Shown: positions 26,473 through 35,110 of the stretch, one piece after another | Position numbering within the stretch: position 1 is the first letter of the stretch | Layout of the letters: the number at the start of each line of letters is the position of its first letter | DNA from: Bacteroidota bacterium | GTDB lineage: Bacteria > Bacteroidota > Bacteroidia > Bacteroidales > Dysgonomonadaceae | Direction: 5' to 3' | DNA length: 64,000 nucleotides | NCBI GenBank assembly: GCA_023424395.1 | Contig: JAFADY010000021.1 | Coordinates: 1 to 64,000, forward strand | The notes under the pieces: model-generated | What the model saw: the letters and a program-made list of their open reading frames with translations, nothing else | Told to the model about the DNA's origin: nothing | The model's database searches: none | Translations under genes and position numbers: made by a program

Positions 26473-27741
26473 ATGGCAAAACAAAATACACAACAAGTAA
26501 AGCAACGTTTCGGCATCATTGGTGTTTCGCCGGAATTGGAACGTGCCATTGACGTTGCTATGCAAGTTGCCCCTACCGACCTTTCGGTGCTGATTACGGG
26601 TGAGAGCGGAGTAGGTAAAGAGAATTTTCCACAGATCATTCACCAGTACAGCCGCAGAAAACACGGTCCCTACTTTGCCATAAACTGTGGCTCCATTCCC
26701 GAAGGGACTATCGATTCTGAACTCTTCGGCCACGAAAAAGGATCGTTTACCGGCGCTACCGCTACAAGGAAAGGTTATTTTGAAGTGGCCAACGGCGGCA
26801 CGTTGTTTTTGGATGAAGTGGGCGAATTGCCGCTCTCCACGCAAGCGCGACTGCTTCGCGTACTCGAATCAGGGGAATTTATCAAAGTGGGTTCTTCGCA
26901 AGTGGAAAAAAGCGATGTTCGCGTAGTGGCCGCCACCAATCTAAATATGGCAAAAGCCATTGACAAAGGGAAATTCAGAGAAGACCTTTATTACAGGTTA
27001 AATTCCGTTCCCATTCGCATAGCGCCGCTTCGCGATAGAAAAGAAGATATTCCGCTGTTGTTCCGTAAATTCGCGAGCGATTGTGCCGAAAAATACATGA
27101 TGCCGCCCATTTCGCTCACCGACGATGCCCGCGAAATGATTAAAGAATATTATTGGCCGGGAAACATCCGTCAGCTAAAAAACATCACGGAACAGATTTC
27201 GGTAATAGAACACGAAAGAGTCATCACTTCGGATATTTTGCAAAAATATTTGCCGAAAGCCGAAAAGGAAATGCTTCCTGTTTTAGCTTCGCACGTGAGG
27301 GAGGCCGAACAACGTTCGTTCTCTTCGGAACGAGAAATAATGTACCAGGTACTTTTCGATATGAAAAAAGATATTAACGATTTAAAACTGGTGGTAAAAA
27401 ACCTACTCGAAGATGCTGCAAGCAATTCTCGCGAAGAGAAAAGCTCGCTTTCCGATGCGTTGGTTATGCCCCAAGACAAAACAAGAGTAAATTTACCTTT
27501 CCGCTACGATGAACCGATTGCTACAAAAACGCATGTTGCAGAAACCGCAGACACCAACGATTTTGAAGAGGCAACCGAAATAGAATTTTCCAGTTTATCG
27601 CTCGAAGACGCTGAAAAAGAAATGATCTCTAAAGCGCTCGAAAAACATGCCGGAAAACGCAAAGCGGCGGCTGCGGAACTGGGCATTTCCGAACGCACGT
27701 TATACCGGAAAATAAAGGAATACAACCTCGAGAATTTATGA
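26473..27741 (+). CDS. Sigma-54-dependent transcriptional activator without receiver domain
   Basis: AAA+ activator that remodels sigma-54 RNA polymerase, 422 residues. The central domain starts almost at the N-terminus: Walker A GESGVGKE (43-50), the sigma-54 contact loop GSFTGA (90-95), LFLDEVGELP (Walker B) and REDLYYRLNSVPI. A linker with acidic residues follows, and a C-terminal Fis-type helix-turn-helix ends the protein (AAAELGISERTLYRKIKEY). There is no receiver or sensory domain, so control must come from elsewhere or from expression level. The stop overlaps lptE by 4 bases, placing the regulator in an envelope/secretion operon. Confidence 0.94.
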   Translation: MAKQNTQQVKQRFGIIGVSPELERAIDVAMQVAPTDLSVLITGESGVGKENFPQIIHQYSRRKHGPYFAINCGSIPEGTIDSELFGHEKGSFTGATATRKGYFEVANGGTLFLDEVGELPLSTQARLLRVLESGEFIKVGSSQVEKSDVRVVAATNLNMAKAIDKGKFREDLYYRLNSVPIRIAPLRDRKEDIPLLFRKFASDCAEKYMMPPISLTDDAREMIKEYYWPGNIRQLKNITEQISVIEHERVITSDILQKYLPKAEKEMLPVLASHVREAEQRSFSSEREIMYQVLFDMKKDINDLKLVVKNLLEDAASNSREEKSSLSDALVMPQDKTRVNLPFRYDEPIATKTHVAETADTNDFEEATEIEFSSLSLEDAEKEMISKALEKHAGKRKAAAAELGISERTLYRKIKEYNLENL

Positions 27742-28241
27742 AAAAATATATTTACCTGGCCTCTTTGGTTTTGTTGCTCGTTTCGTGCAGCGTTTCGTAT
27801 AAATTTACGGGCGCCTCCATCGATTACAACTTAACTAAAACGCTTATGCTGTCTCATTTCGTCAATCAGGCCCCGTTGGTTTATCCTCCGTTGGAAACGC
27901 GTTTCAATGAAGAGCTCAAGGATATGTTCACCAGAAATACCCGGCTGCAAATTGTCAATCAAAATGGCGATTTGGAGATCGAAGGCGAAATAGTAGGGTA
28001 CGAACTCACGCCGCTTGCCGTTCAGGAAGATGCTTTTGCTTCGGAAACAAAACTGACGATGACCGTCAGGATGCGTTACCGAAACAACAAAGTGGAAGGA
28101 CAAGACAAAGAGGAAACTTTTTCGGCCAACCGTAACTTCTCCAGCGATGTTGTTTTTGACAATGTTCAAGACGCTTTGGTAGAAGAACTTATAGAAGAAA
28201 TCGTGGATCAGATATTTAACTCAACCATGGCTAACTGGTAA
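27738..28241 (+). CDS. LptE-like outer-membrane LPS assembly lipoprotein
   Basis: Plug lipoprotein of the LptD/LptE complex that inserts lipopolysaccharide into the outer membrane. It is 167 residues. The signal peptide ends in a lipobox (LVSC, Cys17), then SVSYKFTGASIDYNLTKTLML, an alternating beta region and a C-terminal helix. This matches the LptE family of Bacteroidota (secretin-like N-terminal strand YKFTGASI). It overlaps the sigma-54 activator gene by 4 bases and is followed after 2 bases by the next gene, so it is firmly in this operon. lptD is not in the window. Confidence 0.85.
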   Translation: MKKYIYLASLVLLLVSCSVSYKFTGASIDYNLTKTLMLSHFVNQAPLVYPPLETRFNEELKDMFTRNTRLQIVNQNGDLEIEGEIVGYELTPLAVQEDAFASETKLTMTVRMRYRNNKVEGQDKEETFSANRNFSSDVVFDNVQDALVEELIEEIVDQIFNSTMANW

Positions 28242-28243
28242 AA

Positions 28244-28981
28244 ATGAACGCGGAAACTCTTTATCAATATATGCAAAAGCCGTCTTCTTTAGATAATGAT
28301 TCTTTAGAAGGCCTGGCGAGTTTGGTAAAAAAATATCCGTATTTTCAAACAGCCCGGTTATTGCTGCTTAAAAACGGCATCGTAACGGGAAACGAAGACA
28401 TAGATAAAAATTTGTCTGAAACCGCTATTTTCTGTTCCGACCGCACCCGATTGTTTTACTACCTGAACGAAGAAAAATACGCCCGATTCTTCCCGAAACA
28501 ACCGACGGAGATAACTTCAGACAGGACGCAAACGCTGTTGGATTCTTATTTAAGTAGATTTTCGGAAGAAGAAACAATTTCGGAAACGCCTTCTAACATA
28601 GTGTCGGAAGATTATTTGGCATATTTGGAGAATCACGAAAATGCGGCGGTTTCATCCGCTGAACCGGAAGAAGCCCGGCAGTTGAAGCATCAAGATATTA
28701 TCGACAGTTTTTTGGAGAAAGCCGGTTCCGACGAAGCGCTTATAACACCTTTACGAAATGCTGAGAATAGTGACGAACCTCAACCTGAAGAAGTTGCAGA
28801 AAGCGAATTTTTAACCGAAACATTGGCTAAAATCTACATCAAACAAAAAAAATATGAGCAGGCGCTCACAATTATTAAGCGATTAAGTTTGAATTTTCCA
28901 AAAAAAAGTATTTACTTTGCCGACCAAATTCGTTTTTTGGAATATTTGATCCTCAACGAGAAAAATAAAAAACAACAATAA
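28244..28981 (+). CDS. TPR-like protein of unknown function in the lptE-secG operon
   Basis: A 245-residue soluble protein with no signal peptide. The N-terminal half is helical (SLEGLASLVKKYPYFQTARLL, a common opening in this Bacteroidota family). The middle is acidic and low in hydrophobics. The C-terminal part reads LTETLAKIYIKQKKYEQAL and IIKRLSLNFPKKSIYFADQI, a single tetratricopeptide-like helix pair. It lies 2 bases after lptE and 1 base before secG. It has no known role; the position suggests a scaffold for envelope export, which is inference. Confidence 0.8.
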   Translation: MNAETLYQYMQKPSSLDNDSLEGLASLVKKYPYFQTARLLLLKNGIVTGNEDIDKNLSETAIFCSDRTRLFYYLNEEKYARFFPKQPTEITSDRTQTLLDSYLSRFSEEETISETPSNIVSEDYLAYLENHENAAVSSAEPEEARQLKHQDIIDSFLEKAGSDEALITPLRNAENSDEPQPEEVAESEFLTETLAKIYIKQKKYEQALTIIKRLSLNFPKKSIYFADQIRFLEYLILNEKNKKQQ

Positions 28982-28982
28982 T

Positions 28983-29351
28983 ATGTATATCTTCATTACA
29001 ATTCTTATTTTGGTTGCAGCCATCCTGATGATTTTCATCGTATTGGTGCAAAACTCAAAAGGCGGAGGATTGGCTGCGGGCTTTTCCTCGTCTAACCAAA
29101 TTATGGGTGTGCGCAAAACCACCGACTTCTTAGAAAAATTCACTTGGTCGTTAGCGGCGGCGATGATTATTTTAAGTATTTTAACCGCTAAATTCACTAC
29201 ATCCAATACAAATACGCCTCAGTCTCAAATTGAGGTGCAACAACCTGCTCCGCTCAATCCGGGCACCGCTCCCGATGTGGCTCCGAGCACACCAATACCG
29301 TCTGCTCCGCTTCCTGTGGAACAGGCGCCAACTACACCTCCTACAGAGTAA
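28983..29351 (+). CDS. secG: Preprotein translocase subunit SecG
   Basis: Small accessory subunit of the SecYEG translocon in the inner membrane. It is 122 residues. The first membrane helix (FITILILVAAILMIFIVLVQ) runs straight into the SecG hallmark NSKGGGLAAGFSSSNQIMGVRKTTDFLEK, followed by the second helix. Beyond about residue 75 there is a Pro/Ala/Thr-rich tail (about 45 residues), longer than in enterobacterial SecG but usual in Bacteroidota. It is the last gene of the operon and a hairpin terminator follows. Confidence 0.95.
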   Translation: MYIFITILILVAAILMIFIVLVQNSKGGGLAAGFSSSNQIMGVRKTTDFLEKFTWSLAAAMIILSILTAKFTTSNTNTPQSQIEVQQPAPLNPGTAPDVAPSTPIPSAPLPVEQAPTTPPTE

Positions 29352-29376
29352 TAAGAGTTTTGAATAATCGATACAG

Positions 29377-29412
29377 AGAGGCTGCCCAATAACTTTGAGG
29401 CAGCCTCTTATA
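29377..29412 (+). terminator. Intrinsic terminator after secG
   Basis: AGAGGCTGCC and GGCAGCCTCT pair perfectly over 10 bp around CAATAACTTTGA-type loop bases. A TATATTTAT stretch follows. It ends the activator-lptE-TPR-secG operon. Confidence 0.8.
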
Positions 29413-29533
29413 TTTATCCGTTTATTTCTTAGAACTATTTGCTCTATAATGCTGTTTAAGATTAAAAGCTGTAAATATTAAACCCTCAATAAATTTTTTA
29501 GTCGGACTAAAAGTTAATTCATTCCTATTTTAT

Positions 29534-30193
29534 ATGAAAAAATTGTTTTTACTGGCCGCATTTATCTTCCCGATGCTTGTTTCGGCGCAAGTTATTACTT
29601 ACGATACCATTCGCGTTTCGCCCGATGATGCAAGAAATATCAATCGCGTCCAACGCGAGAGAACGTATAGCCAACCGGCTCCACAACAGCAACAACAGCA
29701 ACCCGTGCGTTTGCAAGAAAAGCCGGTTATGGGTTTCGACAGAAGCAAGCTGCGCTTCGGGGCGAATATAGGATTGTCTTTTAGCCGCAACTATACCGTT
29801 TTCACTTTGGGCCCTCAGGTTGGCTATCAATTCAACAAATATTTTATGGGTGGCGCGGGAATTAAATATTACTACAACAAAGTTCGCGCTTACGGGTATA
29901 ACGAAGAATATTTATACAAGAACCACTTGCTCGGCCCCAATGTCTTCGGCTATTTTTATCCGGTAAATTTTCTGGTGGTTTTTGCCCAGCCCGAATTAAA
30001 TTATTTGTGGTCTAACGTTACAAACGTAACAGCAGGAACAACAAGCAAAGATTCGGGATTCGTGCCTTCTCTTTTGGTAGGCGCCGGCTTAAGGTTGGGC
30101 CGCTCGCACATAACCCTGAACTACGATTTGGTAAACCACACCAACTCTCCTTATCCCGACAGGGTATTTTTGGGAGTTTCCGCGTTTTTCTAA
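29534..30193 (+). CDS. Small outer-membrane beta-barrel protein
   Basis: A 219-residue exported protein. The signal peptide (MKKLFLLAAFIFPMLVSAQ) is followed by a short Gln-rich segment (PAPQQQQQQPV, about 48-58). An alternating hydrophobic/polar pattern of antiparallel strands then runs to a C-terminal Phe (VFLGVSAFF), as in outer-membrane barrels. Tyr and Asn are abundant (YQFNKYFMGGAGIKYYYN). The ligand or role is not known. Its last 4 bases overlap the end of the convergent TonB-receptor gene. Confidence 0.78.
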   Translation: MKKLFLLAAFIFPMLVSAQVITYDTIRVSPDDARNINRVQRERTYSQPAPQQQQQQPVRLQEKPVMGFDRSKLRFGANIGLSFSRNYTVFTLGPQVGYQFNKYFMGGAGIKYYYNKVRAYGYNEEYLYKNHLLGPNVFGYFYPVNFLVVFAQPELNYLWSNVTNVTAGTTSKDSGFVPSLLVGAGLRLGRSHITLNYDLVNHTNSPYPDRVFLGVSAFF

Positions 30194-32502
30194 AACCTGC
30201 CGATTTCACTATCTCCGGCTCCCGTGCCTTTGTATTTGCTTCGGGCAGCATTAAACCGATAACGAACGGTTAATTCTATTTCGCGACTGTCGTTCCTATT
30301 GTATTGCCAAAACTCCATTTGGCTGTTGTAAAGCAAATTGCCTTCTTTGCTACCGTAGAATAAATCATGTCCTTTTAATTCTACACGGAGGCGTTCGTCG
30401 AAAAACGATTTAGTTATTCCCGCATTTACCACAAATTTGTTTTCGGTGAGATAAATGTTCTGATAATGTCCGCTTCCCTGATAATTTGCATCGAGTGTGA
30501 AAACAAAACCTTTCGGCAAGCGGAACGAATTGTTGAACGAAGCTATCGGCATGGGGTTGTTTAGCGTAACCGGCAAATCGTTACTTGTGATGGTGAGCCA
30601 TTGTTTGATGACTCCACCGCTCAATTGCGGCGACCAAATCCCGAAGGTGGGAGAAATGGTTACGAAAGCCGTTAAACTCGGCAATTTTTCTAAATTCCGG
30701 TAAGCAATGAGCGATATAGCCGGGTTATCTTCCATCTGTTCCGTCCAGTAAATTATGGCGTCTTTCTCGTTTTTGTAACTCGTCATTATCTGGATGAATT
30801 TCCATACGCCTACCAGCGTAACATCGTGGATGGTGGAAGGTTTTAAGAACGGATTTCCGGTTTGCAACGTAAATCTGTTTCCGTAGAATACATTGCTGCT
30901 CAATTGCCGGTATGAGGGACGTTTTGTTTTGGCTGTGTAACTTAGCTGCAGGCTCACATTTTTTATTTGCGAAGCAAAAGAAACGTTGGGAAACCACTGC
31001 TCGTAATGCCGGCTTTGTTCTTCTACTTTTATTTCGTTGCTGAAGTAATCCGATCTGACGTTTTCATAACGTAGGCCCGCCCCGATCTGCCCAATAGGGA
31101 TTGCCCGTGAATATTCTGCAAAAAAACTGTTGTTCTTCTCTTTTATACCGGTATGGGATGAAGGAACGATGTTTTGTGTGTTTATATAAACATCTTTCCT
31201 GTCTGTGTTGGTGTACTCACTTCCCATTGAAAAAATGCCGCCTAATACCGGATAAGAAAGCACCAATTTTGAAGCTATCAACCGGTTACTTACATTGTTT
31301 TCTGAATTTACCTTCCTGTTTTCGTACTCCTGGCTGGTTTCGGTAACTTCGGTTTGCTGTGATTGTTTATTGCCGTAGAAATCGGCATTGAAATCGACTT
31401 TCAATTTACCGAAATCACCATTATAATATGCGTTTAACCTATGTGCAGGCCGATTGTTATAAGCGCTCACTTCGCTGCTCGTCCAACGGTCGTATAGCTC
31501 ACCATTGGCAAGCACCGTGCTGTTCATATTGGTAAAAGAACTGTGGCGTGGAAAAGACGAAAGGGTATATTTTATACCTGCATATTGTTTAGCAGAAATT
31601 TCGTAATTAATTCCCGAAATTGCTGTTACCGTACTCGATGCGCCCTCCGAGAACATAGTATTGTCTTGCGTCCAAAGTGTATCGACATACGTTTTTTGCC
31701 ACATTTTGCTGTCTTGATACCACTCGTTGTAATTATAAAAGAATGTTCCGAAAACATCCCAACCGTTATTACGATAATTTAGGTTCAATTGTTCCCTTAA
31801 ATCGGTATTTTGAGATTGATAAAAACTCGACCGGACATCGAAGCTGAAGCCGTCGCCCGCTTTCGGTACCGTGTTGATGCGGATGACTGCTTTTACCGAA
31901 GCATCGTAACGCGCGCCGGGATTATTGATGATTTCCACCTCCCGGATATCGGCGGAATTCAGGTTATCCAACTCCGACACGTCGCGCATTTCGCGGTTGT
32001 TTATGTAAATCTTCGCCTGCCCTTTGCCGAAAACGGAATAAACGCCATCGTCGCCCGTAAGTGAAGGAAGCCTTTTCAGCACATCGTTACCTGTTCCGGC
32101 TTTGCTTAAGACGGAGTTTTGTACGGTAGTTACCAACGCATCGTCTCTTAAACGGATCTTGGGCAAATCGCCGCTTATCACCACTTCGTTCAGCGTCATG
32201 GGCGACGCTTTCAATACAACGGTTTGTTGTGGTTCGGCAAAAATTATTCTGGTTTCGTACCCGATAAACGATATTTGTATGTATGCATTGCCAGCCGCGG
32301 GGCGTGCATTGAGCATAAATTCGCCTTCGGCGTTGGTTACGGTTCCGGTTTGAAGCACGCTATCGGGAAGTGAATAGAGCGCCACATTGGCAAACTCCAC
32401 TGGTTGTCCCTGTTCATCGGTAACCGTACCTTTAAATGTTTGGCTTAAAATGGCGATCGTGAAAAACAGATAACCTGCAATGCTTAAAATTGATCTCTTC
32501 AT
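30190..32502 (-). CDS. TonB-dependent receptor-like outer-membrane protein
   Basis: Large outer-membrane protein of 770 residues. After the signal peptide comes a carboxypeptidase-regulatory-like beta domain (FKGTVTDEQGQPVEFANV, about 23-110). A plug domain follows (VVISGDLPKIRLRDDALVTTV, then GTGNDVLKRLPSL) and then a long beta-barrel of the OMP_b-brl_3 type. No SusD partner is next to it, so a peptide, metal or small-molecule role is as likely as glycan uptake. I chose the ATG at 32502 (MKRSILSIAG) over the codon at 32529, as it begins the signal sequence. A decayed DUF4249 gene lies just upstream; such genes often accompany receptors of this kind. Confidence 0.88.
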   Translation of the reverse strand: MKRSILSIAGYLFFTIAILSQTFKGTVTDEQGQPVEFANVALYSLPDSVLQTGTVTNAEGEFMLNARPAAGNAYIQISFIGYETRIIFAEPQQTVVLKASPMTLNEVVISGDLPKIRLRDDALVTTVQNSVLSKAGTGNDVLKRLPSLTGDDGVYSVFGKGQAKIYINNREMRDVSELDNLNSADIREVEIINNPGARYDASVKAVIRINTVPKAGDGFSFDVRSSFYQSQNTDLREQLNLNYRNNGWDVFGTFFYNYNEWYQDSKMWQKTYVDTLWTQDNTMFSEGASSTVTAISGINYEISAKQYAGIKYTLSSFPRHSSFTNMNSTVLANGELYDRWTSSEVSAYNNRPAHRLNAYYNGDFGKLKVDFNADFYGNKQSQQTEVTETSQEYENRKVNSENNVSNRLIASKLVLSYPVLGGIFSMGSEYTNTDRKDVYINTQNIVPSSHTGIKEKNNSFFAEYSRAIPIGQIGAGLRYENVRSDYFSNEIKVEEQSRHYEQWFPNVSFASQIKNVSLQLSYTAKTKRPSYRQLSSNVFYGNRFTLQTGNPFLKPSTIHDVTLVGVWKFIQIMTSYKNEKDAIIYWTEQMEDNPAISLIAYRNLEKLPSLTAFVTISPTFGIWSPQLSGGVIKQWLTITSNDLPVTLNNPMPIASFNNSFRLPKGFVFTLDANYQGSGHYQNIYLTENKFVVNAGITKSFFDERLRVELKGHDLFYGSKEGNLLYNSQMEFWQYNRNDSREIELTVRYRFNAARSKYKGTGAGDSEIGRF

Positions 32503-32547
32503 AATAATACTTTTCCCATTTAGACGCAAGGTGCCCGATATCGGTTA

Positions 32548-32555
32548 CAAAAATA
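32548..32555 (-). promoter_or_regulatory. -7 element of the TonB-receptor-like gene
   Basis: TATTTTTG on the minus strand fits TAnnTTTG, 45 bases before the start codon. Its bases are also the T run of the terminator at 32548-32579. Confidence 0.55.
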
Positions 32556-32579
32556 GGCATTCAAATTAAAAATGCCTAT
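32548..32579 (-). terminator. Intrinsic terminator behind the recF/DUF721 unit
   Basis: On the minus strand ATAGGCATT and AATGCCTAT pair over 9 bp around a TTTAATTTG loop and are followed by TTTTTG. It ends transcripts coming from recF and DUF721. Confidence 0.7.
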
Positions 32580-32597
32580 GTATGTTGTTCAACATTT

Positions 32598-32861
32598 TCA
32601 AAAAACGACTGTTCTTTTTGTAACCGCAGCGCTTCCCAAAATGCCCGTCCCGTCTTTTATATTGGAGAAAATTTGAACAGGTTCCATAAAAGGCATGTCG
32701 TCGCTATCGGCATAAGCGTTCAGGGTACGCAGATACATAAAATAATCATACGATAGCTGCTGCACTTCAATTCGATAAACAACCCGAAAGGGCATATCGC
32801 TCTGCGAGTAATGGTCTTCGTATTGCGGCAGCAATTTTAATCGAAAGCATCACTCTCATTC
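32598..32861 (-). pseudogene. C-terminal remnant of a DUF4249 protein
   Basis: About 85 codons remain. The frame opens after a stop, has no ATG, and includes QSDMPFRVVYRIEVQQLSYD, then MYLRTLNAYADSDDMPFMEP, IFSNIKDGTGILGSAAV and a terminal TVVF. This is the usual end of DUF4249 lipoproteins (normally more than 250 residues), but the signal peptide and most of the body are missing. Initiation at the inner TTG (32834) would give only a fragment. It sits between DUF721 and the TonB-receptor-like gene, whose natural partner it may once have been. Confidence 0.6.
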
Positions 32862-32877
32862 AATCTTCCTCAATCTG

Positions 32878-33174
32878 TTATCGAATGACAATATCCCTTA
32901 CCACTTCCTCTTCGGCGTACTCGTTCAACCGCTCGATAAGGTTTTGTTTGTTCATCAACAATTCAGCGCGTAAAATGGCTGAATTCAGCTGAATGTAAAG
33001 AGTGCTTCTTTTAAAATATACGTTTTTTGTGTAGTGCGAAACGCCCTCGCCCAGGAGTTCGTTCCACGCCTTTACCGCACGATGCTCCGCCAAACTGGTT
33101 TTTAACTGCCTGTTTTCTTCAAAGAATTGAGACATAGCTTCTCGCAAGGGCTGGGCATCTTTTTTTTTCATCAC
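32878..33174 (-). CDS. DUF721 (DciA-like) protein
   Basis: A 98-residue protein of the DUF721 family. Some members (DciA) load the replicative helicase in bacteria that lack DnaC; whether this one does is unknown. A helical N-terminus (REAMSQFFEENRQLKTSLAEHRAVKAWNELLG, in two parts) precedes the beta/KH-like core (LYIQLNSAILRAELLMNKQNLI), typical of the family. The start lies 3 bases after the recF stop, so the two are co-transcribed. This keeps it with another DNA-replication gene. Either of the two first Met codons could be the start. Confidence 0.85.
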   Translation of the reverse strand: MMKKKDAQPLREAMSQFFEENRQLKTSLAEHRAVKAWNELLGEGVSHYTKNVYFKRSTLYIQLNSAILRAELLMNKQNLIERLNEYAEEEVVRDIVIR

Positions 33175-33177
33175 GCG

Positions 33178-34284
33178 TTAGCTGTTGAGTTGCGTTATTT
33201 CTCCATTCTTAACGGAATAAATATGATAACTGTTGTGGAGAAGCTGCAGTATTTTATCGAGCGATTCGCGGTTGGTGTCCGAAATAAATATCTGTCCGAA
33301 CTCTTCTCCCGATACAAGTTTCACGATCTCCTCCACCCGATTGGCATCCAAGCGGTCGAAAATATCGTCGAGCAACAGAATGGGCGTTTGGCTGCCGCGT
33401 TTCAGTAAATAATCGAATTGCGCCAATTTCAGGGCAACGAAATAGGTTTTGTTTTGTCCTTGCGAACCCACCTTTTTTATGGGATAACCATCGAGCAGCA
33501 TTTCCAGTTCGTCGCGGTGAATGCCGGTTGTAGTATGCCCTATGGCCATATCGCGCGAGCGATTGGCGCGAAGCGACTCGGCAAAGTTGCTTCCCGAAAG
33601 TTGTGAAACGTATTCAAAAGAAACCAGTTCTTTGGAACGGCTGATAAGGGCGTAAAATTTCTCGAAAATAGGTGTAAACTCCCCGATAAACGCTTCGCGT
33701 TTTTCGAAAATAAATTGTCCGTTTTCCACCATTTGCTGTTCCCAAACGTCCAACAATGCGGAATCTATTTCTTCCCTTTCCATTTTCAGCAAAGCGTTTC
33801 GCTGTTGCAACGCTTTGTTATACCGCAACAGCGAATAGAGATATTCTTTATCGAACTGCGAAACGGCAATGTCCATAAATTTGCGCCGCTCTTCGCTCAC
33901 TCCTTCAATCAGCCCGATGTCGGCCGGAGAGATCATCACCAACGGAATAAACCCGATGTGATCCGAAAGTTTTTCGTACTCTTTTTTATTCCGTTTAAAC
34001 TGCTTTTTTTGCCGTCTTTTCAGGCCGCAATAAATCTCCTCATCGGGTTGTCCGTCAAAAACATATTTCCCTTGCAGCATGCAAACATCGGCATGGTGAT
34101 TAATTATCTGAGAATCTACGGGATTGGTGTAACTCTTGCAAAAGGAAAGGTAATAGACGGCATCGAGTAAATTGGTTTTCCCCATTCCGTTATTGCCTAT
34201 AAAACAATTGATTTTGGGAGAAAGTGTAATATCTACTTGCTCCAAATTTTTATAATTGATAACCGAAAGGTGTTTGAGAATCAT
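33178..34284 (-). CDS. recF: DNA replication and repair protein RecF
   Basis: SMC-like ATPase that helps load RecA at gaps. It is 368 residues, normal length. Walker A is GNNGMGKT (30-37) within INCFIGNNGMGKTNLLDAVY, the signature motif is SQGQNKTYFVALKLAQ, and Walker B is PILLLDDIFDRLD. All motifs are intact. It is followed by DUF721 after 3 bases. Upstream, 60 bases separate it from cdaA on the same strand, so it may belong to the nadB-folP-cdaA transcript or have a weak promoter of its own; none is obvious. Confidence 0.96.
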   Translation of the reverse strand: MILKHLSVINYKNLEQVDITLSPKINCFIGNNGMGKTNLLDAVYYLSFCKSYTNPVDSQIINHHADVCMLQGKYVFDGQPDEEIYCGLKRRQKKQFKRNKKEYEKLSDHIGFIPLVMISPADIGLIEGVSEERRKFMDIAVSQFDKEYLYSLLRYNKALQQRNALLKMEREEIDSALLDVWEQQMVENGQFIFEKREAFIGEFTPIFEKFYALISRSKELVSFEYVSQLSGSNFAESLRANRSRDMAIGHTTTGIHRDELEMLLDGYPIKKVGSQGQNKTYFVALKLAQFDYLLKRGSQTPILLLDDIFDRLDANRVEEIVKLVSGEEFGQIFISDTNRESLDKILQLLHNSYHIYSVKNGEITQLNS

Positions 34285-34344
34285 TTTGGGAATTGAATAA
34301 AGATTGAATGAGATTGATGTTAGTTGCTACAACTGCAAAGAATA

Positions 34345-35109
34345 TCAATCTTCCTCTAAAATTAATTGTTGTAGGTCTTCGGGATTGACGTTGGTTCTGA
34401 TACGCCCTTGGCTGGCAAAGGAAATTTTCCCGGTTTCTTCCGAAACAATTATTACCTTAGCATCCGTTTCTTGTGTTATGCCCAAACCTGCACGATGCCG
34501 CAACCCCATGTGTTTGGGGATGTTGGGGTTTTGCGATACGGGCAAAATACAGCCCGCAGCTTTTATTTTCTTATCTACGATGATCATGGCGCCATCGTGC
34601 AAAGGGCTGTTTTTGAAGAAAATATTTTCTATAAGGCGCGACGAAACATCGGCATTGATGATCTCACCCGTTTGTTCGTACAGCCCCAACTGAATATCTC
34701 CCTGATAAACAATAAGCGCTCCTATCCGGCTTCGAGACATATTCATACATGCCAGCACAATGGATGTTACGTGAGAATAATCTTTGGTTTTCATATTGCT
34801 GGGCATAATGAGCTTCGAAATAAATTTCCAACCTCTTTTTGAGCCGAGCGACATCAGGAAGCGGCGTATCTCGTCTTGAAATAAAATTACCAGCAATATA
34901 AGCCCTATATTCACAAATTGGTCTAAAATAGAACCCAGAAGCACCATATCGAATACTTGTGAAACAAGTATCCAGATTACCAAGAACACAACAATACCCA
35001 AAAATAGCGGCCGCATACCCGATATTTTCACCAATTTAAACAGGTAATAAAGCAGCAGCGCTACAAGCAGGATGTCTATAAAATCTTTTAAACCAAAGTG
35101 ATCTAACAT
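34345..35109 (-). CDS. cdaA: Diadenylate cyclase CdaA
   Basis: Makes cyclic di-AMP from two ATP at the inner membrane. It is 254 residues. Three N-terminal hydrophobic helices (about 10-30, 33-51, 58-77) are followed by the DAC domain with DGA (172-174 in SPLHDGAMIIVD) and RHR (204-206 in LRHRAGLGIT), both essential motifs. The gene starts one base after the folP stop. c-di-AMP is usually tied to osmotic and envelope control. The regulator CdaR is not next to it here. Confidence 0.95.
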   Translation of the reverse strand: MLDHFGLKDFIDILLVALLLYYLFKLVKISGMRPLFLGIVVFLVIWILVSQVFDMVLLGSILDQFVNIGLILLVILFQDEIRRFLMSLGSKRGWKFISKLIMPSNMKTKDYSHVTSIVLACMNMSRSRIGALIVYQGDIQLGLYEQTGEIINADVSSRLIENIFFKNSPLHDGAMIIVDKKIKAAGCILPVSQNPNIPKHMGLRHRAGLGITQETDAKVIIVSEETGKISFASQGRIRTNVNPEDLQQLILEED

Positions 35110-35110
35110 A

